Shown here in pieces: positions 1-9,700 of a stretch of DNA of 64,000 nucleotides. The notes beneath the pieces were generated by a model. The model had not been told where the DNA came from. It worked only from the letters and a program-made list of their open reading frames with translations, and searched no databases. Where the stretch lies: contig CANMRV010000002.1 of NCBI GenBank assembly GCA_947500435.1, positions 1-64,000 of the forward strand. Reading direction: 5' to 3'. The DNA is from an uncultured Flavobacteriaceae bacterium (lineage in GTDB: Bacteria > Bacteroidota > Bacteroidia > Flavobacteriales > Flavobacteriaceae). Positions within the stretch are counted from its first letter, which is position 1; every line of letters begins with the position of its first letter. Made by a program: the position numbers and the translations under genes.

Positions 1-7
1 GGGTGAT

Positions 8-322
8 ATGAGTGGTAAGGAGTTTGGTGAGTATAGAGCGTCCATGGCCAAAGAAAAGATTAATGAATCGGAAGCTACCCTAAGCGAAAAAGAAGAAACT
101 CTAAATCGAGGTCGTAAAAAAGTAAAAGAGGCTAAAGATAAAGTTGCGAAGGAACGTGAAGAGAAAAGTGCTGATGAAGAAGTTTTAAAGGAGAAAGAAG
201 AGAAAATATCAAAAGCAGAGGAAAAGTTGAACGAACTAGAGGGTATTATCAAAAAAGGAAAGGAAAAGATTAAAAAACAACGTGAAGAAATTGAAGAAGT
301 AGGTAACAAGTCTATTGAATAA
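8..322 (+). CDS. Lys/Glu-rich coiled-coil protein, possibly the C-terminal part of a larger gene
   Basis: This 104-residue frame is almost entirely charged heptad-like sequence rich in E and K, with alternating acidic and basic runs, which predicts one long coiled coil. There is no signal peptide or recognised domain. The frame is open to the left edge of the window, so the ATG at 8 may be internal and the gene may begin outside. A run of eight T follows at about 373-380. I do not recognise a family and do not assign a function. Confidence 0.45.
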   Translation: MSGKEFGEYRASMAKEKINESEATLSEKEETLNRGRKKVKEAKDKVAKEREEKSADEEVLKEKEEKISKAEEKLNELEGIIKKGKEKIKKQREEIEEVGNKSIE

Positions 323-770
323 ATTGGTAGGAATAGGTTTTTATAAAAGACTCTTGTTTTTCGAAATGAGGGTTTTTTTTATGGACTTAGGATATTAAAA
401 CGTTGCTTGATTCAAGCACTATAACTTCATATACTCCTCAAAATAACTCACCTGAGATATTGAATAGTAATAAACGAATATCTTTTGTTACTAATGTTAG
501 TAGACCCCTTTCCTTGCTCAGTAAAAGTGAATTTGGCCCAGTTAAATTAGCCATGGTGAGAATAAGGTCATTTTTCCTACAAATCTCTAAAAATCAGTCA
601 TTAACAACAAAATTCAGGCGAGTCACAACAATAAATTTTATTCTTTGCTTTTTTACTTGATTTTTGTTAATACCGTTCAATTTTAGCTTAATCTGTAATT
701 GACAATTAGCTATTTGTAGAATGTTATAACCTTACTAAGCTAAAATTGCTTATTAAAAATTAGCCCCCAA
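323..770. other. Intergenic region upstream of the adhesin gene
   Basis: This 448-bp stretch holds no convincing gene. A TTG-started 85-residue frame at 403-660 has no recognisable domain and unconvincing composition. The right part contains a perfect 13-bp inverted repeat (678-690 and 736-748) ending 22 bp before the adhesin ATG. Any promoter of the adhesin should lie here. Confidence 0.6.
678..748. repeat. Perfect 13-bp inverted repeat before the giant adhesin gene
   Basis: CAATTTTAGCTTA at 678-690 is matched exactly by its reverse complement TAAGCTAAAATTG at 736-748, with 45 bp between. It could be an operator, a hairpin in the leader, or a recombination site flanking an invertible promoter, since phase-variable surface genes in Bacteroidota use such sites. 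No invertase gene is in the window. Confidence 0.6.
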
Positions 771-3700
771 ATGCTAACCAAACCTACCAAAAATATACTA
801 CTAGTCCTATTGTTCTTTGTAGCCAATCAGGCAATCATTGCTCAGAGCAACCCGATAATTGACTTGGTTAACAATCCCAATAATAATGTTGATGGAAATA
901 TTTCCACCTGTGCTAATGATGGGAGCCTATTGCCCAAAATATTTCTCTGCGGGGATAATGATGTGGCCGATCTTACGGTTAGCTATCCAAGTGCACAAAG
1001 TATCGCCTGGCAAAAATTAGATGAAAACAGCTGTACAAATTTTGGCGAAGACTGTACCAACAGAAGTCCATCGTGTAGCTATAGTACATTATCCTCAGGA
1101 AATGCTTTTGTTGTAAATGACGGAGGTAAATATCGCCTTAGGGTTGCTCAAGGTAATGGGGTTTTCGAAAACCACTATTTTCATGTGTATCAGAACTCTT
1201 TGGAGATATTATACCAAACCGCTGATATTGGGTGTGAGCCTACAGGTAATATAACCGTTACCAATTTGGGAAGCAACTACGGCTTTCAATTGGTCAATGC
1301 TGATTCTAATCAGATATTGATTCCTTTTGACGCAGACAATGGCCCTACCTTCATTATTACGGCTGACGGTAATTATCGAATAGAGACCATGCAACTCAAC
1401 CCCAATACGGGTGAACCAATAGAAAATGGATGTCTTTTTAGTACCCCGGATATAGCCATTGGCACGAGTAATTTTCAAGTACAAGCAACATCCACAGAGG
1501 CCGATTGTAATGGTGTAGGCACGGTTACGGTTACCGCATCCAACGGTACTCCAAATTATGCCTATGAGTTGCGTTTAGATGATGGGCTCGATGGTGGCCG
1601 TGGAACATTGATAGACGTAGTAACCAACCAAACAGCCAATACCTATACCTTCACAGGTGTCGGGCAAGGCGATTATCTTTTGGTAGGCCGTAATAGTGAT
1701 GGTTGTGAACAATCAGCTCCCACAACTGTTGTTGTGGACCCCGATAATACCTTAACTTTTGACGCAAGGGTTTCACAACATATAACCTGTAAAGAGGGTA
1801 ACATTCTTGTAGACCCTGATGGAGGTAAACCGCCTTACAGATATGCTGTTTGGAAATATGTTGATGAATCAGACAACGCCGTTATCACATATAATACTCC
1901 TTCCGATATTCCAAGTGCCGAGTTTCAAACCAGTGAAATTTTTGATATTCCAGATCCAGGAAACTATAGTTTTGTGGTAATCGACCGCTTTGGTTGTTTT
2001 ACTATTTCAAATTCAGTAGATATCGAATTCGTTCCGCCCGCGGAATTTGATATCGCGACGGTCACTAACATAGCTTGTTTTGGTGATGCTAGTGGAGAAA
2101 TTCAAATGAATCTCATTGATAGCAATGGGTATCAAATACAGTATTACCTATTCGATGATACCATAACTACGGCGGAAGCTAATGCAGATGGGTTTTCCTT
2201 TACGGGGGCCATTGCATTCAATTCCTCGGGCTATTTTCCTGGGTTAATTGCGGGTGAATATACTGTGGTAGCCAATATGCGCAAAGGAAGTGCTGAATGT
2301 AATTTTGCCGAAAACATGCTTGTGACCGCCCCTAGTAACGGCTTAGCGGGAGAGGCGATATTAATTCAGCCCTATACATGTGGGCAAACCGGTACTATCC
2401 GTGCGAACAATTACGGAGGGGGTACCCCATTTCCTTATGGCATAGGTGTTCCTGGTTATGACTTTAGTTTAAATGGCTCACAGTGGCAATCTGGCAATGA
2501 TACATTCATTGGTCTTCAACCTGGTGCGTACACCATATTTATTAGGGATTCTCAAGGTTGTTTAATAGAAACAAATCAAGTTGAAATACTTGCAGTAGAT
2601 AGCCCCGAAGATTTAATTTTCACTCCTACTCAAATCACATGTGATGACCCCACTTCTGATGTAACGGTCACTATTGTTGGTGGTATGCCTAACTACACTA
2701 TTCAAATAACGTCACCTTCAGTGCAAAGCCCCAACAGCATTGTTGATAATGTTGCGGTTTTTGAAAATCTTACCCCTGGCACCTATACTTTTGAGGTGAC
2801 CGATGTTAACGATTGTACTTATGAGGAAAGTTTTACCATCCTACCTATTACAGAAATCGGAGTTGTAGGAGAATTACTTGAAAATGTAAGTTGTAGCGGA
2901 CTTAGCGATGGTGCTTTAAGGTATACCGTAAATGGTTTTGAAACCACGTACTCCTATACTGTGATCAATAGTTTAGGAACTACGATTGCCTCGGAGAGTT
3001 CAGTTACCAACAGCGTAATTCCTTTAAATAATCAACCAGGAGAAACTTACACTATCACGGTTATAGACGATACTACCACTTGTGAGGCTACGGCATCGAT
3101 AACAATCGATGCGCCTGGTACACCGCTTGGGGTCAATTTAGAGGTTACAGACCTTAGCTGTACCGTCGCGGGCACCAATCCAGGTTCAGTAGTGGTTACT
3201 GCTACTGGTGGATGGGGAGGCTATCAATATGAACTGGAAGACCCTACGGGAAGCATGGTAGGACCACAACCTACAAATTCATTTATTGGTTTAACGGATA
3301 CTTCAGGTAACTACACGGTAACCGTTACAGATGCCGGTGGCTGTGAGATAACGCAGACTTTCGTGCTTACGCCTGTAGTTGTTCCTGTTTTGGAGGTAAT
3401 GGCAAATAGCCTATGTTACGATAGTACAAATGGCCTAACATTAACGGCTAATGTAACCTCAGGTGGTGAAGCTCCTTTTCAGTACCGCCTTGCAGGTGGT
3501 GCATACCAATCTAATCCTGTTTTTTCCGGATTAGCCCCAGGCAACTATACCATTGAGGTAGTCGATAGCAAAAATTGTACGGCAAGCGAAAGTATTGAAA
3601 TCTTTCCTACCTTGACCGCGACTGCAAATTTGAATAAGGACCTTGATTGTTCCGCAACTCCAGATGCAGAAATAAGAATAAGTATCTCTGGAGGCAATCC

Positions 3701-6700
3701 AACATTTACCTATGAAGTAATAAGGGATGGTAACTCTGTTCAAGCAACTACCCCAGTACCAAGTATTCCTTTTTCATACTTCACTACAACTGCTGGTACT
3801 TATGAATTCATAATTACGGATATCGAAAGTTGTACAGTTACAACAAATCAGATTGCAGTTACGGCGAATACAGCCCCTACCTCAATTGAGGTAATTACTG
3901 AACCTTCATGTAACACGAGTTCAGACGGTATTGCAGAACTACAAATTTCAGGAGGAACGCCACCATACCAAATCGTTTTTGACGGAAGTGTGCCCTCTGC
4001 GCAAACCACATATCCCGGACTTGTTGCAGGTACCTACAACTACACGGTAACAGATCAAAAAGGTTGCGTACTTACGGATCAAGTTACACTTACAGCACCA
4101 GATGCATTGATTCCTGGAACCATTGATGTTCTGCAAGACTATAGATGTGATAACAGCTCAGCAATCCTTCAAGTAATTGATTATTCTGGGGGAACACCAG
4201 GGTATACCTTTAGCATTGACGGGGTTAATTTCCAGCCTTCGGATACATTTAGTACGGGAATTACCGCTGGACAATATACTATTACAGTAAGGGATGCAAA
4301 TGGTTGTATTGAACAAACTCCGGCAACCATAATAGACCCATTGAATCCGCCTACCGAGTTGACGTTTACGGCAACAGCACCAACCTGTCCTGCGATAGTT
4401 TCAGATGTTACTGTTACGGTATTAGATGGCACCGGTCCTTTTACTTATGAAATTACCGCTCCATCAACGGCAACTTCGAATACAACCGGTGCATCTACCG
4501 GTATATTTACAGGTCTTACGGCAGGTACCTATACGTTTCATGTTATCGATTCAAGAGCTTGTGAAATTGAACAAAATTATACTGTTGTTGACATTCCAGA
4601 AGTTTCTGTCTTATCACAATTAACGAGTAACGTAAGTTGTGTTGGTGCGGGGGATGGTGAATTCTCATTCACCGTAAGTGATTTTGCCTCTACTTACAGT
4701 TACATCGTCGAAAACAGTAGTGCATCTGTAGTACAAAGTCAAAATAATATCAATGTAACAACTGCAATCGCCGTAGGAAGTCTGCCTGCCGATACCTATA
4801 CGGTTACCATTACCGATGACACCACCAATTGTACGGCGACAACTGTAACTACTATTAACGAACCGGCTACTGCGTTAGACTTTACCTTTACCAATACACC
4901 TGTTACTTGTATTGAAAATGCAACAATCACGGTCACTCCAATTGGTGGGTGGGGTGGTTATGAGTATCAACTCGAAAATACGGTAGGTCCTACCTTGGTT
5001 TATGCTTATCAAAGTAACAACGTATTTACCAATGTATCTGCTGGCTCTTACACTATCTATGTGCGTGATTCAGGCGGATGTATAGTTGATAAACCTATAA
5101 CCATTGACCCTGCCGATGCACCAATTATTGCCTTGGATACCTCAGATTTTTGTTATGATGGTTCAGATCAAGCCTCATTTGTAATTAACGTTACTGATGG
5201 CATAGCTCCATATTCATATCGGATAGATGGTGGTGATCCCATAGCGGCGATTGGTAATCCGTTTACAATTTCAAACTTGATACCAAAAACCTATAATATT
5301 CAAGTTATAGACGCCTATGGATGTGTATCGAATATACTTACGGAAACTATAAATCCACAATTGACAGCTTCAGCGGTTGTCACAAAAGCTTTGGACTGTT
5401 CTGCTTCGCCCGATGCTATAATAGAGGTAACCATTTCAAATGGGTATACGCCATATGCGACCTACGAAGTCAGTTCAGATGGAGGTGGCAGTTGGGGAGC
5501 GCCTGTTGCAATTGTTGGTAGTAACTTTAGCTACAGTACAGCCGTCGATGGAACGTATGACTTCAGAATTACCGATAATAGTGGATGTACCGTAATAACC
5601 CAAGCTACTGTTGCACCGATTCTTAACCCGGTGATTACCTCTTTGGTTCAAACCACCGATATATTATGTAACGGCGATGCTGGGGCAACCATCCAAGTCA
5701 ACTTAGATCCCTCACAAGGTGTTGCTCCTTTTACTATTGCAGTAGTTAATACCACGACAGCTACCAATTATGGTACACAAACTTCAGTTCTTCCAGCCGG
5801 AACTTACGAGGTAACTGTTACCGATTCGAACGCATGTACCGATACAGTAAGTATTTTAATTGAGGAGCCAGACGAAATTGTATTTTTAACTGATTTAACC
5901 GATATTCAATGTGACTCGGCTGGCACAGATCCTAACAATAATACTATTCCTGGGTCAATATCGGTTACCAGCATAACTGGTGGTACTGCTGAGTACACCT
6001 ATTATCTTACCGCAAATAATGGTATGCCGACACAGACCTATACTACGACTCCAGGCAATCCTTTACATACATTTACAATCCTAAATTTTGGTATTTATCA
6101 TGTAGAAGTTGTTGATGCAAATGGTTGTACGAAAACAAGTAATGAAATTATTGCCTCTCCTCCAGAAGATTTGGATATTGATGTGAGTACCGTAACAACA
6201 GACTGTACTGTAGGTGGAACTGCAATTGTATCGGTTTCCTCGGCATTTTCAAGCAATGATTATGAGTTTGCCATTCTAGAGTATTTTTCGCCGCCGTATT
6301 CCAACAATTATCAGGGACCTGATGTGGTCAATGGTGATACGGCAACTTTTACCGGATTGATACCAGGAACGACCTATACATTTGTAGTTTTTGATAATGC
6401 TACTAGGTGTTACTATTTTGAAACTGCGGACGCTCCTATCGATTCTCCATCAAACTTAACTTCAACTTTAGATGCCGTAAATAATGTTAGTTGTACAGGT
6501 AGTGCCGATGGCTCGGTTAGTTTCACATTTGACAATTATGATTCTGGAGCTACTGGTGTTTCTTATGAAATATTTAATGCGCAATCCAATATTTCCACAG
6601 GACTCGGTAACCCTAGTGTTTCAGTAAACCCTCCCGCGCCAGCAACGGGGGTTCAAATCTTGAACGCAGGTCCTTTGCCACCAGGCGTATATTATATCTT

Positions 6701-9700
6701 ATTTACGGAACAAAATGGTGCATTCCCAGGTTGCTCAGTCGCTTCCGAACAGTTTACCATAGAGGAGGCTTCAGTTCAACTCGTCGCCAATGCCAATTTG
6801 GTAAAAAACGATAATTGTAATCTTAATGCCGGTGAGGTATCTGCAAGCGGACAATTTGGTCGGGCTCCTTATGAATTTCAAATTGCCCTAAGTACTGATA
6901 CTGCACCTACCCAACTTACTTGGGCCGGATCTTCTACCAGCGTTTTCAATGTTGAAGGAGGGAATTATATCGTTTATGTAAAAGATGCTTTTGGCTGTAT
7001 TCAACCAGCTCCGGTTCTTGTTCCAACAGATCCAGAACCTGAAATTTCAGTAGTAGTTCCCAACGAGTGTACAGCAGATGAAGGAGCCTTTAGTGCAGTC
7101 ATTACTTTGGATGTTGCTGGTATTGTGCCACATGCCATTCGTGTTGATGGCGGCGCTCCCCAAGCAGCACCTGCTTTAGTTAATGCAGGAGACACCATGA
7201 CGATTTCCAATTTAAGCTCAGGTTCTCATTCTATTGAAATTTTAGATCAAAATGGATGTAGGGATCTAGTGCCTTTTACAATTCATCCTCCGTTAAGTAT
7301 TTTTGCCAATATAACAGCAGGCGAAAACTGTGATCCTGCTAATTCAGGAGCTAATTTAGGAGAGGTAACGGTTTTTGCAGATGGGGGTTCAGGAAACTAT
7401 TCTTTTAGTCAGGTTTCACCCGCAGGTGTAACGAACACAACTGGAATTTTTACTGGGCTGACACATTCCATCGCCTATACTTTCGAAGTGACAGATACCA
7501 CAACAAACTGTCCAGAACAAATTACTATAACCATACCTGCACCAGATATTCCAACCTTTACTTTAACACCAACACCGGTCAGTTGTTTTGGTGGTAGTGA
7601 TGGTACCATAACAGTAAACCTTTTAGCGGGTAATATCGATACACCATATTCATATAGCCGTGATGGCGGTACTACTACACAAACATCAAATGTTTTCAAT
7701 GGCTTAGCAGCCGGCACCTATACTATTACCGTAATTTCCGATAAGGGATGTCAAGATACCGATACAATTGACATTGCAGAACCAACTCAGTTAGCTATAA
7801 GCGCAAATCGTTCGGATTTCAGTTGTGATGATGATGCTAGTACAATTATGGTAACAATCAATGATGCTACTCCAGGGAACCCTTCTGGTACTGCGCCTTA
7901 CGTGTATAGCTTTGACAATGGCGTCAATTTTCAGCCAACAAACACCTATCAAGTACCTTTTGGCTCTCCTGATATCAACGTGGTAGTGCGAGACGCTAAC
8001 GGATGTCTAGATACTGAAGTAGTATCGATTCCAATCCGTCAAGATGTAACGGCAACGATTACCGCCGATGCACCAATTGATTGTACAGATAATCAACAGG
8101 TAATTTCAATTAATGCCATTGATGGTTCAGGTAACTATACCTACACCGAGTTGCCGAGTGGTGCAACTGTAGCGGATCCAAACGCTATTATTTTGAATCA
8201 ACCAGGGACTTATGTCTATGAAGTTTTGGATACCACTACAAATTGCTCTGTAACAGTAGAACATATTATTGCGCCATATGATGTTATTGAGGTCACCGCA
8301 ACCGTAGCCTCTGAAGCTTTGTGTAGTGATAGTACCGATGGCACAATAGAAGTAACCATCACAGGCTATACAGGAACGTTTGATTATGAGGTACTTGATG
8401 CTTCAGGAAATGCTATTGCTGGAACCGCGGACTCCGATAATGCCACTAGCGACCCGTATGTCTTCACCGTCTCCACTACAGTAGGTGCCGGAATCTATTC
8501 AGTACAAATATCAGAGACAGCATTCCCTGAATGTGACGGCATATCAAATCAGGTTACCATTGATGCGCCAGAACCTTTATCCTTACAATTGGTAAGCAAT
8601 GTAAATGCCAATTGTAATGAAGCCAACGCTATAATTACTGTTCAAGCTACTGGTGGTACAGCCCCTTATTCATATGGAGCTTCTTTACGTGGAGCCGGTG
8701 ACCCAGGTGTTTACCCATTTGACAATACTGTCGAATTGGATCCAACTACTGGTCTTGATTGGGACATCTATGTTCGTGATGCCAACAATTGTGTTATTGC
8801 CCTACCGCTTGAAATTACGGTAGATACGGATACCATACCAGATATTGCCTTGGCGATCGATGATGAGTGTGCAGCAGAAGGTACTTTTGATATTGTTGTT
8901 TCTTTAGATGCCGTTAACTTCGGTGTCGCACCCTACACGATGAGTATTGATGGTGGCGCTTTCGAGAGTATTGCTAGCTTTCCACATACCTATTCCAATC
9001 AGCGTTCTGGGTCACATATTGTAATTATTCGAGATGCCAATAATTGTGGTGAACCGGAGAGCATAACCATAAACCCGGAATTATTGATAAGTACTGTGGT
9101 CGTAACACAACCAACTTGCGCCACTAATGACGGAGTAATTGAATTTACAGTTACAGGAGGCGATGCTAGTAACATGGTAACACTACTAAACGCCGGAACA
9201 TTAACGGATACAGGACTAACACCAATAGCAAACCAATTTGTAGGTGTAGGTTCTGGAGACTATATTGTTCGAGTTACAGATACACCTTTAACGCCGTCGT
9301 CATGTTTTGCAGATGCCCCGGTTTCTTTAGAAATCCCCACTCCAGTTACCCTATTGCCCACGGATTGGACAGATATCAGTTGTACAGGAGCTTCTGATGG
9401 AACAATTACCATCAATTTGGAACCTTCAAGCGTTGGAGTTAATGATAATCCTATTTATAGCTATACCATTGAAAATACTACCCTCGGTTCAGCACCCGTA
9501 AATCAAGATACTGCATTATTCACCAATTTAGCACCAGGAGTATACAACATCACCGTCACCTCTGGTCGTGATTGTATTGCTACCGACCAAGTGGAGATAG
9601 TGGAACCTAACCCTTTAACAGCGGATAACCCGGTCGTAAATCCTTTTACTTGTGATGTAAATAATTCGGTAAACGTTGCCACAATCGACGTGGCGAATAT

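Noticed and set aside
403..660. 85-residue frame with a TTG start before the adhesin gene
   Set aside because: No domain, poor composition and a non-ATG start. Treated as intergenic.
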